A stretch of DNA of 33,747 nt from JAFGPJ01 sp964439135 (lineage in GTDB: Bacteria; Planctomycetota; Phycisphaerae; Sedimentisphaerales; Anaerobacaceae): the NCBI GenBank assembly GCA_964439135.1, contig CAYTNN010000017.1:1-33747 (forward strand), given 5' to 3'. Of the stretch, positions 7,704 to 16,322 are shown piece by piece. The notes under the pieces are model-generated. The model searched no databases, had not been told where the DNA came from, and saw only the letters and a list, made by a program, of their open reading frames with translations. Position 1 is the stretch's first letter; each line of letters opens with the position of its first letter. Made by a program: the position numbers and the translations under genes.

Positions 7704-9602
7704 ATGAACAAGCTATCAGGAATAATCATTATGACACAAATTACATTTTTAGCATTTTCTCAAACCGAAGCGTTATCCCAGAATCGTGAAAGATCAGAAA
7801 TAGCCACCGAGGACAAATGGAAACTGGAAGATCTCTATCCTTCGGACGAGGCGTGGAATAATGCAAAGCGGGAGATTGTCGCCCAATTCGATGAAGTAAC
7901 GAAGTATCAAGGCAAATTGGCCGGCTCAGCGTCCACATTGCTGGCGTGTATGGAATTTAACAGTCGGATTTCCAGGCAGTTCGGGAGATTATTTTGCTAC
8001 GCTTCTATGAAATCCGATGAGGACACAGGCGACTCGAAGTATCTGGGACTCAAGCAGGAAATGCAGCAGCTCAGCACCGACTACAGTTCCAAGGCGGCAT
8101 TTATCACGCCGGAAATTGCAAAACTCGATAAACAACAAATCGATGCCTTCATGGAGCAAGAAGCGGGCCTGAAAGTCTACAAGATGGCTTTGTATGATAT
8201 CCTGCGAATGAAGGCCCACACTTTGTCGGAAAGCGAGGAAAAGATTCTTGCCGAAGCGGGCATGCTGGCCGACGGCCCATCCTCGATTTATACGGTCTTC
8301 AGCAATGCGGAATTGCCTTATCCCGAAATAAAATTAAGTGACGGCACGATGGCAAAGCTGACCAAAGCCGGCTACAGCCGTTACCGGGCCGTGCAGAATC
8401 GAAGCGACAGGGAGGCCGTGTTCCAGGCGTTCTGGGGCGCGTTAAACAAGTTCAAAGCAACTTTCGGCACACAGCTTTATGCGAACGTAAAAAAGGATAT
8501 GTTTTACGCCCGGACGCGCAATTACGAATCTTCGCTGGACAATGCCCTGGACAAGAACAACATCCCGACAGAAGTTTATATGGCTCTTATCGAAAACGTC
8601 ACCAATAATCTCGATTCGTTCCATCGCTATCTGAGATTGAAAAAAAGAATGTTGTCAGTAGAGACGCTGAAATACTCGGACGTATATGCGCCGGTTGTCA
8701 AAGGGGTCGATTTGGAATATACGTATGAAGAGGCGAAGAAACTGGTACTCGACGCCATGAAGCCGCTGGGGGCCGATTACTGCCGGGTTGTCGCCGAATC
8801 GTTCGATAAGCGATGGATCGATGTTTATCCCTCGCCGGGCAAACGCTCGGGCGCATATTCCAATGGCGGCGCGTACGACGTCCACCCTTACATCCTTTTG
8901 AACTACAACGACCAATACGATGATGTCAGCACTCTGGCCCACGAACTGGGCCATACGATGCACAGTTATTACTCCAATAAGAATCAGCCGTATCCGACCG
9001 CCGACTATCCAATTTTCGTCGCAGAGGTGGCTTCCACTTTCAACGAGGCTCTTCTGATTGATAAAATGCTCAAAGAAATCGACGACGACGACACCCGGTT
9101 GTCGCTGCTGATGAATTACTTAGATGGAATCAAGGGGACTGTTTTCAGGCAGACTCAATTTGCCGAGTTCGAGCTGCGTATGCACGAAAAGGCCGAACGC
9201 GGCGAGCCGCTGACAGGAGACGCCCTTACCGAGCTTTACGGTGACATTCTGAAAAGATATTACGGCCACGATAAGGGTATTTGCCATATCGACGAATTGT
9301 ACACGGTCGAATGGGCGTACATTCCGCATTTTTATTATGACTTTTACGTCTATCAGTACTCGACATCCTTTACCGCATCCACGGCGTTGGCCGAGCAGGT
9401 ATTAGGCAAAGAGAAAGGCGCGGTCAAAAATTTCATCGACTTCATATCGGCGGGAGGATCCGATTATCCGATCGACCTTCTGAAAAAAGCCGGCGTGGAT
9501 ATGACCAGCGCCGAACCATTCAACAAGACGATGGTGGCAATGAATCGCACAATGGATGAGATTGAAGCGATTCTGGCAAAAAAAGCTGACGATAAGCAGT
9601 AA
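7704..9602 (+). CDS. pepF: M3-family oligoendopeptidase F, apparently exported
   Basis: The 632-residue zinc metallopeptidase cleaves short peptides. The active site is TLAHELGHTMHSYY, with H413, E414 and H417, and a likely third ligand E441 in VAEVASTFNE. The spacing matches the M3 family. The PepF N-terminal helical domain starts at KWKLEDLYPSDEAW (about residue 37), where cytosolic homologues usually begin. Ahead of it sits a 25-residue hydrophobic leader (about 5-25, IIIMTQITFLAF) ending in ALSQ, which suggests export to the periplasm. The ATG has GGAG at 7694-7697. An inverted-repeat element lies upstream and no peptide transporter is adjacent. Confidence 0.9.
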   Translation: MNKLSGIIIMTQITFLAFSQTEALSQNRERSEIATEDKWKLEDLYPSDEAWNNAKREIVAQFDEVTKYQGKLAGSASTLLACMEFNSRISRQFGRLFCYASMKSDEDTGDSKYLGLKQEMQQLSTDYSSKAAFITPEIAKLDKQQIDAFMEQEAGLKVYKMALYDILRMKAHTLSESEEKILAEAGMLADGPSSIYTVFSNAELPYPEIKLSDGTMAKLTKAGYSRYRAVQNRSDREAVFQAFWGALNKFKATFGTQLYANVKKDMFYARTRNYESSLDNALDKNNIPTEVYMALIENVTNNLDSFHRYLRLKKRMLSVETLKYSDVYAPVVKGVDLEYTYEEAKKLVLDAMKPLGADYCRVVAESFDKRWIDVYPSPGKRSGAYSNGGAYDVHPYILLNYNDQYDDVSTLAHELGHTMHSYYSNKNQPYPTADYPIFVAEVASTFNEALLIDKMLKEIDDDDTRLSLLMNYLDGIKGTVFRQTQFAEFELRMHEKAERGEPLTGDALTELYGDILKRYYGHDKGICHIDELYTVEWAYIPHFYYDFYVYQYSTSFTASTALAEQVLGKEKGAVKNFIDFISAGGSDYPIDLLKKAGVDMTSAEPFNKTMVAMNRTMDEIEAILAKKADDKQ

Positions 9603-9665
9603 CGATGCTGCCTCTTACATTACGGGCACTTTGCTATATTTTATGGACGGCGTTTAGGATAAAGC

Positions 9666-10364
9666 ATGAACTCCGATTCTTTTGTCAAGACAGAGGATTT
9701 GACCAGGATCTACTCGTCCGGCACGATTGAGGTTGTAGCTCTCAAAGATGTGAGCCTGTCGCTCGATCAGGGCCAGTTCTTCGGAGTCACCGGGGCTTCC
9801 GGCTCGGGCAAATCCACCTTGATGAATCTTCTGGCCGGGCTGGACCGGCCTTCTTCAGGCAGTATCAAAGTCGAGGGCAGGCTAATCTCCGAATTGGATA
9901 AGGACGAGCTGGCCCTTTACCGGCGTCACCAGGTCGGCATGATCTTCCAATCGTTCAATCTTGTATCTTCCTACAGCGCTCTGGAGAATGTAGCTTTTCC
10001 GTTACTTTTTGCCGGCGTGGCCAAAAAAGAACGAAACAAACGGGCGGAACAAATGCTGGAAAAAGTAGGGCTCTACCCGCGGAAAGATCATCGCCCGCCC
10101 GAGCTTTCCGGCGGCGAACAGCAGAGGGTGGCAATTGCCCGGGCTCTAATCAATCAACCGAAAATCCTGCTTGCCGACGAACCCACCGGCAACCTCGACA
10201 GCAAAACTTCGAGACAGATTGTGCAGACACTTTCGGAGTTGAATAAAAAGCAGGGCTTAACAGTAATCATGATATCCCACGAGGAATCTTTGCTGGACGA
10301 ATTCGCCGATGACGTCATTCACCTCCAGGATGGCAAAGTTGTTCAAGAAGAGAGAATCAGGTAA
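9666..10364 (+). CDS. ABC transporter ATP-binding protein, MacB/LolD type
   Basis: The 232-residue ATPase has Walker A GASGSGKST at 43-51, signature LSGGEQQRVAIARAL from 147, Walker B ILLADEPTGNLD (D171, E172) and switch His205 (ISHEE). A Q-loop lies in VGMIFQSFNLV. The length and the NLDS after Walker B match LolD/MacB-type ATPases, which energise mechanotransmission by FtsX-like permeases rather than classical transport. The start at 9666 follows AGGA at 9656-9659. The permease gene begins 7 bases after the stop, so the pair is an operon. The cargo is unknown; no MacA-type adaptor or TolC gene is in view. Confidence 0.93.
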   Translation: MNSDSFVKTEDLTRIYSSGTIEVVALKDVSLSLDQGQFFGVTGASGSGKSTLMNLLAGLDRPSSGSIKVEGRLISELDKDELALYRRHQVGMIFQSFNLVSSYSALENVAFPLLFAGVAKKERNKRAEQMLEKVGLYPRKDHRPPELSGGEQQRVAIARALINQPKILLADEPTGNLDSKTSRQIVQTLSELNKKQGLTVIMISHEESLLDEFADDVIHLQDGKVVQEERIR

Positions 10365-10370
10365 AAATCT

Positions 10371-11726
10371 ATGAGAATCTCCGATTATATCGAGCAATCT
10401 TTTTCCAATCTATGGAAGAAGAAGCTGCGCACCATTCTGACCACTTTCGGAGTCATGATCGGTATCGGTGCCCTTGTCTCGATGTTTTCTTTCGGCCAGG
10501 GAATCCAGGATAATATCACAAACACATTCAATGAGCTTCAGCTTTTCAATTATGTAAGTGTCTACCCCCGCTCCGAAAACAATCAGGCCAATCCATCCCC
10601 CGAGGAACTTAACGCACCGGAACAGGCCGGCCCGCAGATGCAGGTACTGGATGATGCATTCATCCGGGATGTCACCGAAATGGAAGGTGTGGAATCGGCC
10701 TTTCCCGAGGTCCGTTTTCCCGCTATGATTCGATTTAATGATGAAGAGAAATTCAGCCTTGTGCAGGTCCTGCCGGCGGATGTCTGTCAATCGGGCCTTA
10801 TGAAACTTCGAGCAGGCAGACCATACGCGCCCGCGGACTCGAACGCTCTAATCATAAGTGATTCGCTGCTGCGCCGTATGAAGGTCAAGGAACCGGAGAC
10901 CGTCATCGGGCAGAAAATCGTAATCTCGACATTGACGGTCGATTTGAGCCTTTCCAATATACCCAACATCGTATCATTCCTCATGGGAAAAGGGCTGCCT
11001 TTTTCCAGGCAGAGCTATCAGTTCACAATTGTCGGTATTACCGAAAAAATGGGATTTGCCGGCCCGATGCCCGTACGAAGCGACGTTTTTATTACGCCGG
11101 CCGAGTCGGAAAATATGAAGAAACTGTCGCTGACGAGCATCTGGGATCTCTTCCAGTCGTCCCAGCAAGCTAAAGGCTATTCCATGGTGAACATCAAGCT
11201 GTCCTCGACAAAGTACATCGAGCACGTTAAGGATAAAATGGAAGACAGGGGTTTCAGGACATTCGCACTGATAGACCATCTGGATGAAATGAAAACGGGC
11301 TTTATGTTTATGAATATGTTTCTATTCGCCGTCGGGATGATAGCCATCACAGTGGCCGCTCTTGGAATCATCAACACCATGGTGATGTCCATCATGGAAA
11401 GATACAAAGAGATCGGCATCATGAAAGCGGTCGGAGCCAGCGATGGGGACGTCAAAAAAATATTCCTTTTCGAGTCCGGAGCGATCGGTTTTTTGGGCGG
11501 CGTTTTAGGCCTTACCCTGGGGTGGCTGGTGAGCATGATCATCAATCAAGTCGTTAACTACTTTATGGTTAAACAGGGAGCCCCCTACATGGACTACTTC
11601 AGCTTTCGCTGGTGGCTTGTCTCCGGAGCGATAGTCTTCTCTGTGCTGATAAGTCTGGCCGCCGGCGTCTATCCTACTATGCGAGCGGCACGTGTCGACC
11701 CCGTCGTGGCACTGAGGCATGATTAA
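10371..11726 (+). CDS. ABC transporter permease, MacB-like with FtsX domain
   Basis: The 451-residue permease has one N-terminal transmembrane helix (about 21-42, TILTTFGVMIGIGALVSMF). A periplasmic MacB-PCD-like domain follows (about 45-305). Three C-terminal helices form the FtsX fold, with the cytoplasmic segment MERYKEIGIMKAVGAS and the closing ARVDPVVALRHD. The 1+3 topology is that of MacB/LolC/E type VII ABC systems. A single permease gene implies a homodimer as in MacB. The periplasmic domain is long, and the insert around FLMGKGLPFSR is not a feature I recognise. It probably moves lipoproteins, peptides or other envelope substrates. Confidence 0.9.
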   Translation: MRISDYIEQSFSNLWKKKLRTILTTFGVMIGIGALVSMFSFGQGIQDNITNTFNELQLFNYVSVYPRSENNQANPSPEELNAPEQAGPQMQVLDDAFIRDVTEMEGVESAFPEVRFPAMIRFNDEEKFSLVQVLPADVCQSGLMKLRAGRPYAPADSNALIISDSLLRRMKVKEPETVIGQKIVISTLTVDLSLSNIPNIVSFLMGKGLPFSRQSYQFTIVGITEKMGFAGPMPVRSDVFITPAESENMKKLSLTSIWDLFQSSQQAKGYSMVNIKLSSTKYIEHVKDKMEDRGFRTFALIDHLDEMKTGFMFMNMFLFAVGMIAITVAALGIINTMVMSIMERYKEIGIMKAVGASDGDVKKIFLFESGAIGFLGGVLGLTLGWLVSMIINQVVNYFMVKQGAPYMDYFSFRWWLVSGAIVFSVLISLAAGVYPTMRAARVDPVVALRHD

Positions 11727-11784
11727 CCTTCCGGCGTATAAATCGAACCGGCCGGGTAAAATATGCCGTATATACAAAAGAAGG

Positions 11785-12486
11785 TTATTTCAGAGATTCG
11801 AAAAACCTCTTGAATCGCGGCTGATACTTGTCGGTTATGTCAAACGACCCGATAACACCCTTTGCTTTGCCGACGATCGATTCTCTGTCCACAAATCCGA
11901 AATACCTCGAATCTCTGCTGCTGTCCCTGTTATCGCCCATTACATAGTAGCTGCCCTGCGGCACTGTCACCGGCCCGAAACTCCGCATCGCTTCAATCGA
12001 AGGAATGCTCATGACGGTATGGGTGACTCGGCCCAAATCTTCCATTGCTAAAACACACTTAACTCTCCGCTTACCGGATAGAATATCTGTGTAATTCCCG
12101 CCAATTTTCGTATAAACGACAGGTTCTCCATTAAGGAAAAGCGTGTTGTTTTTCATCTGGATTGTGTCGCCCGGCAGGCCAATCACTCTCTTGACCAACC
12201 GGACTCCGTCTTCAGGGGAAAAGCAAATGACGATGTCCCCTCTTTCAGGATCCGACCATTTTGCAAGCCGATGCATAGTCAGAGGAATCCGAAGATCATA
12301 GGCTATTTTGTTCACATAGATCAAGTCACCTTCCAGAATTGTAGGATTCATCGAGCCGGTCGGCACCCAATTCCAGTCCGCCAGCGATGATTTTAGAGGA
12401 ATGACTACGAAGACGACGAAAAAAAGGGGGATTCGCCATTCCTTCCAGAACCTGTGTAAGTATTTCTTCACTCTTTCGGTCTTCAT
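11785..12486 (-). CDS. lepB: Signal peptidase I
   Basis: This S26 serine protease removes signal peptides from exported proteins. From the ATG at 12486 it has 233 residues with a single N-terminal transmembrane helix (about 18-35). The catalytic Ser is in VPTGSMNPTI (S45) and the general-base Lys in GVRLVKRVIGLPGD (K99). The box MGDNRDSSRDSRYFG is present at about 186-200. A GTG at 12498 in the same frame looks like a longer start, but GTGAGG there is better read as the ribosome site of the ATG (GAGG six bases upstream). It converges with the ABC permease across 58 bases. Such an exoprotein-rich organism often has several copies; this one looks complete. Confidence 0.92.
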   Translation of the reverse strand: MKTERVKKYLHRFWKEWRIPLFFVVFVVIPLKSSLADWNWVPTGSMNPTILEGDLIYVNKIAYDLRIPLTMHRLAKWSDPERGDIVICFSPEDGVRLVKRVIGLPGDTIQMKNNTLFLNGEPVVYTKIGGNYTDILSGKRRVKCVLAMEDLGRVTHTVMSIPSIEAMRSFGPVTVPQGSYYVMGDNRDSSRDSRYFGFVDRESIVGKAKGVIGSFDITDKYQPRFKRFFESLK

Positions 12487-12692
12487 TTGTTTCCTCACTG
12501 AAATTTATCGGTTAGAAAAGTGTCAATTTATACGAGGAAAATGCACTGATGTTCTCTTTTACCCTTATTTTCATGCTATTCGAAGAGCAAACAGTCATTT
12601 TCCTACTGTCTTGACTATAACCCACTTTAACAAAAATACTAAAACAATGATATACCTTGTTCCTGTTGCTTTTATGGCGGACATGTGATATT

Positions 12693-12707
12693 TTAATGCA
12701 GCATTAA
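12693..12707. promoter_or_regulatory. 15-bp perfect palindrome upstream of DUF1080 gene
   Basis: TTAATGC-A-GCATTAA is a perfect dyad lying 73 bases before the DUF1080 lipoprotein start, in the 293-base gap between it and divergent lepB. The loop is a single base, so it is more likely a protein-binding site than an RNA hairpin. The rest of the gap (12487-12779) is AT-rich without genes, and I see no fully convincing promoter. Confidence 0.35.
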
Positions 12708-12779
12708 GGTTAATTTGTGCCGCTAAACGTCCATTAGAGATAAGATTTTGACTCAAAAAAGATTAATGGAGACAAGAAA

Positions 12780-13454
12780 ATGAGACAAGCTGCAAGGATG
12801 TTGTTAACGCTGGGTATCCCGGTAATACTTTTATCAACGCTGGCGGGCTGTCAGCAAGGTGCATCCGAATCGGGGAAAAAGGTTGCGCTCTGGAACGGGA
12901 AAGACTTTACCGGCTGGAAATTATACGTCCCCGACGAAGACGTCAATGTCAACGATATCTGGTCTGTCAAAGAGGGCGTAATACATTGCAAGGGAAAACC
13001 CAACGGATATATGCGAACCGAAAGCAAGCATGCGGACTACCGCCTGCACCTCGAATGGCACTGGCCGGATGAGCCCACCAATAGCGGCGTGCTGCTTCAT
13101 GCCTCCGGAACAGACCAGGTATGGCCCCAATGCATCGAATGCCAGCTAAAAGCAGGCAGCGCCGGAGACTTCGTCCTGATGGGCGGTGCGGGAATCACAG
13201 TTGACGGCAAGGACATGCAGAACGTCGAGAAAAGATTCGTAGTGATACCAAAGAAAGAGCAAAGCAGCGAAAAACCTACCGGCCAGTGGAATACGTACGA
13301 AATCCATAGCGACAAAGGTACGATTAGCTGTTATGTCAATGGCGTGCTCCAGAACGAAGGAACCGCTGCGAGCCTAAATACCGGCTGGATCTGCCTGCAA
13401 AGCGAAGGCGGCCCGATCGAGTTCCGCAACATCTACATAGAACCGCTCAAATAG
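12780..13454 (+). CDS. DUF1080 (3-keto-disaccharide hydrolase-like) lipoprotein
   Basis: The 224-residue protein has a lipoprotein signal peptide with lipobox LAGC and acylated Cys24. The rest is one DUF1080 concanavalin-like domain, opening ALWNGKDFTGWK, with EWHWPDEPTNSGVLLH, QCIECQLKAGSAGD and QWNTYEIHSDKGTISCYVNG, and closing GPIEFRNIYIEPL. Members include 3-keto-glucoside hydrolases and many uncharacterised planctomycete and Bacteroidota glycan-related proteins. Inferred location is the periplasm or outer membrane. The ATG follows GGAG at 12768-12771. It stands alone, with a palindrome upstream and the gyrA promoter downstream. Substrate is not predictable. Confidence 0.88.
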   Translation: MRQAARMLLTLGIPVILLSTLAGCQQGASESGKKVALWNGKDFTGWKLYVPDEDVNVNDIWSVKEGVIHCKGKPNGYMRTESKHADYRLHLEWHWPDEPTNSGVLLHASGTDQVWPQCIECQLKAGSAGDFVLMGGAGITVDGKDMQNVEKRFVVIPKKEQSSEKPTGQWNTYEIHSDKGTISCYVNGVLQNEGTAASLNTGWICLQSEGGPIEFRNIYIEPLK

Positions 13455-13634
13455 AGTATTTTTCCGCTTTGATAAAGGTAGAAATCTATTGAGCTTTGTG
13501 TCATTTAAGAGGCAATCAGAGATATTAGAACTCTGAAGTTTGATAGAATTGCATTTTCACTTTACGGCCCGGATTATGTCCTCATGATGAGAAGAAACTA
13601 AAGCACATATCCGTTGAAAAAAAGCGAGTATTTC

Positions 13635-13663
13635 TTGACTTCTTGAGCGGTTAGAGGTATTCT
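13635..13663 (+). promoter_or_regulatory. Sigma70-type promoter of gyrA
   Basis: TTGACT at 13635-13640 and TATTCT at 13658-13663 have an ideal 17-base spacer. Transcription would start near 13670, giving a leader of about 34 bases before the gyrA ATG. Confidence 0.6.
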
Positions 13664-13703
13664 ATTTGCCCAAGATTAAGCATTTAAGGATAACAGAGAA
13701 TAT

Positions 13704-16319
13704 ATGAAGGATATCGAGAAACCACAGGAACAATTCGAGGATATGCGTATCCTCGATGAGTTGAAGAATTCGTATCTTAACTACGCGATGAGCGTGATCG
13801 TTTCACGTGCGCTGCCGGACGTTCGCGACGGCTTGAAGCCTTCGCAAAGACGCATCCTGGTTGCAATGAACGACTTGAACCTCGGCCCCCGAAGCAAGCA
13901 CCGAAAGTGCGCAAAGATCGTCGGTGATACCGGCGGCAACTACCACCCTCACGGCGACCAGGCAACTTACGGAACCCTGGTCAGGCTGGGTCAGGAATGG
14001 AATATGCGTTATCCGCTGGTGGACCCGCAGGGTAATTTTGGCAGTATCGATTCCGACCCTCCGGCGGCGATGAGATATACCGAAGCAAGAATGGCCGCCC
14101 CTGCAACGGACATGCTCGAGGATCTCAAGCACGACACCGTTGATTTCATACCGAACTACGATGAGACCCGGACCGAGCCGACGGTTCTGCCGTCGAAGTT
14201 CCCGAACCTGCTGGTCAACGGCTCTACCGGAATCGCGGTCGGAATGGCCACTAATATCCCGCCGCACAACGTCGCCGAGGTTTGTGATGCCCTGCTGTTG
14301 GTTATTAATGAGCCGAACTGTGGATTCAAGGATATTATCAAGCTTCTACCCGGCCCGGACTTCCCAACAGGCGGAATTATCTGTGGCAGAAAAGGGATAA
14401 TGGACGCTTATACGACCGGTCGGGGTCACTTGAAGGTTCGAGGAAAAGTCGATGTCGAGACTAACAAAAAGGGCCGGGAGAGGATTGTCGTCACCGAGAT
14501 ACCGTATATGGTCGTCAAGACCACGATAGTTTCGAAGATCGCCGATTGCGTTCACAACAATACGCTCCCGGAAGTAGCCGACGTCAGAGACGAATCGGAT
14601 CGCCACGGGCTGCGGATTGTCGTGGACCTGAAAAAAGACGCCGAAGCCGAAGTTGTGCTGAATAAGCTGTATCGCTACACTCTTCTGCAAACCACTTTTG
14701 CCATCGCCAATATCGCGCTGGTCAATAGCAGGCCTGAAACACTCAATATCCGGGAGATGCTCGATTGCTTCATTGAGCATCGCAAAACAGTCATCCGCAG
14801 ACGAAGCCAGTTCCTGCTGAAAAGATGTAGAAACAGGGCTCACATCCTCGAAGGCCTTCTTCTGGCAGTCAGTGACATCGACGAGATTATCGATTTAATA
14901 AAGAATTCGCCGGACACCCCCACTGCAAAACTGAACCTGATGAATAAGCCTTTGCGGTTGGCCGAAGTGGGTACGCTGAAGAAAATTCTGCCCGAGGCTT
15001 TTATAAGGGAGAAAAGCAAGGGCGAACATTTCCTTACCGGCCCGCAGGCTGATGCGATTTTGACAATGCAGTTGCAGAGGCTTACCGGCCTGGAGATGGA
15101 AAAGCTCGCTAAAGAATACGCCGACCTGACCGAGCAGATAGAGGGCTACGAGGCGATATTGGCCAGCGATCAAATCCTGCTGGACATCATCAGGGAAGAC
15201 ATTTATGAAATAAAGGAAAAGTTCGGTGACGCCAGGCGGACAAAAATCACCGCTGCCACCGAGATGTTCGCCGATGAAGACCTGATCGCCGAGGAGGAAG
15301 TCATCGTCACGGTAAGTCACAGCGGATACGTCAAGCGGCTTCCCATCGATACCTACCGCAAGCAGGCCAGAGGCGGCAGAGGAATTATCGGCTCGGATAC
15401 AAAAGAAGGCGATTTCATAAAGCATCTGTTCATCGCCTCCACCCACGATTACCTACTGATTTTTACCAATCGAGGCAAGTGCTACTGGCTGAAAGTTTAT
15501 GACATACCGAGCATGACCAGACAGAGCAAGGGCAGAAATATTGTCAACCTGCTCAATTTGGGAACTCAACAAGTCGCATCGATCATCAACGTCAGCAGTT
15601 TCGACGATGACGTCGCTGAAGAAGGCGAAGAAACACAACAGCGGCAACTGGTAATGGCTACAAAAAACGGCATTATCAAAAAAACGAGATTGTCGGCCTA
15701 CGGCAATCCGAGAACCACCGGGGTTATCGCCATTAATCTGGATCCGAACGATGATTTGATTGATGTTGCATTGACCACAGGTTCCGATCATATCATCCTC
15801 GGCACACGAGACGGTATGACGATACGTTTTGACGAAAGCCAGGTCCGCTCGATGGGCCGTGCCTCGCGAGGTGTCAAAGGCATTAACCTGCGCACCGGCG
15901 ATGCTGTCGTCGGCATGGTGATTGTCGAGGAAAAAGCCGCTCTGTTCACGGTCTGTGAAAACGGATACGGCAAACGAACGGGTCTTGAGAACTACCGGTC
16001 ACAGAGTCGCGGCGGAGTTGGTTTGAAAAACATAAAGACAAGCTCCCGAAACGGCAAAGTCGTCGCGCTCCAAGCGGTCCATAGCAAGGATGATCTGATG
16101 ATGATAACCGCAAACGGGATAATTATCCGCACCGGACTCGACCAAATCCGTTCGATCGGCCGGAATACACAGGGCGTGCGATTGATAAACCTCAAAGCCG
16201 GCGACAAGCTCGTTGCAGCCGAAAAGATAGTGTCCGAAGAAGCGGATAATTCGAAGGCCGAATCCAACGAAAAAGGCAAGTCACAATCAAAACCGAAAAA
16301 CAAGGAAAAAGAACAATAA
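13704..16319 (+). CDS. gyrA: DNA gyrase subunit A
   Basis: The 871-residue type IIA topoisomerase breakage-reunion subunit runs from MRILDELKNSYLNYAMSVIV. The winged-helix region contains NYHPHGDQATYG (79-90), and the catalytic Tyr125 lies in AAMRYTEAR. The C-terminal beta-pinwheel begins near 520, with a GyrA-box-like QARGGRG at 554-560 and a related QSRGGVG later. The box argues for gyrase rather than topoisomerase IV. At the positions of E. coli Ser83 and Asp87 it has Gln86 and Gly90. The last 30 residues are a charged Lys/Glu tail, often seen in gyrase. gyrB is not in the window. A good promoter precedes it, and the HolA-like gene starts 4 bases after its stop. Confidence 0.93.
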   Translation: MKDIEKPQEQFEDMRILDELKNSYLNYAMSVIVSRALPDVRDGLKPSQRRILVAMNDLNLGPRSKHRKCAKIVGDTGGNYHPHGDQATYGTLVRLGQEWNMRYPLVDPQGNFGSIDSDPPAAMRYTEARMAAPATDMLEDLKHDTVDFIPNYDETRTEPTVLPSKFPNLLVNGSTGIAVGMATNIPPHNVAEVCDALLLVINEPNCGFKDIIKLLPGPDFPTGGIICGRKGIMDAYTTGRGHLKVRGKVDVETNKKGRERIVVTEIPYMVVKTTIVSKIADCVHNNTLPEVADVRDESDRHGLRIVVDLKKDAEAEVVLNKLYRYTLLQTTFAIANIALVNSRPETLNIREMLDCFIEHRKTVIRRRSQFLLKRCRNRAHILEGLLLAVSDIDEIIDLIKNSPDTPTAKLNLMNKPLRLAEVGTLKKILPEAFIREKSKGEHFLTGPQADAILTMQLQRLTGLEMEKLAKEYADLTEQIEGYEAILASDQILLDIIREDIYEIKEKFGDARRTKITAATEMFADEDLIAEEEVIVTVSHSGYVKRLPIDTYRKQARGGRGIIGSDTKEGDFIKHLFIASTHDYLLIFTNRGKCYWLKVYDIPSMTRQSKGRNIVNLLNLGTQQVASIINVSSFDDDVAEEGEETQQRQLVMATKNGIIKKTRLSAYGNPRTTGVIAINLDPNDDLIDVALTTGSDHIILGTRDGMTIRFDESQVRSMGRASRGVKGINLRTGDAVVGMVIVEEKAALFTVCENGYGKRTGLENYRSQSRGGVGLKNIKTSSRNGKVVALQAVHSKDDLMMITANGIIIRTGLDQIRSIGRNTQGVRLINLKAGDKLVAAEKIVSEEADNSKAESNEKGKSQSKPKNKEKEQ

Positions 16320-16322
16320 AAA

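Noticed and set aside
9666..11726. Complete MacAB-TolC efflux operon
   Set aside because: Only the ATPase and permease are present; no membrane-fusion protein or outer-membrane channel gene is adjacent, so the symbol macB was not assigned.
12521..12526. TTGACA box on the minus strand upstream of lepB
   Set aside because: No acceptable -10 is found at 15-19 bases; the only AT-rich hexamers are too close.
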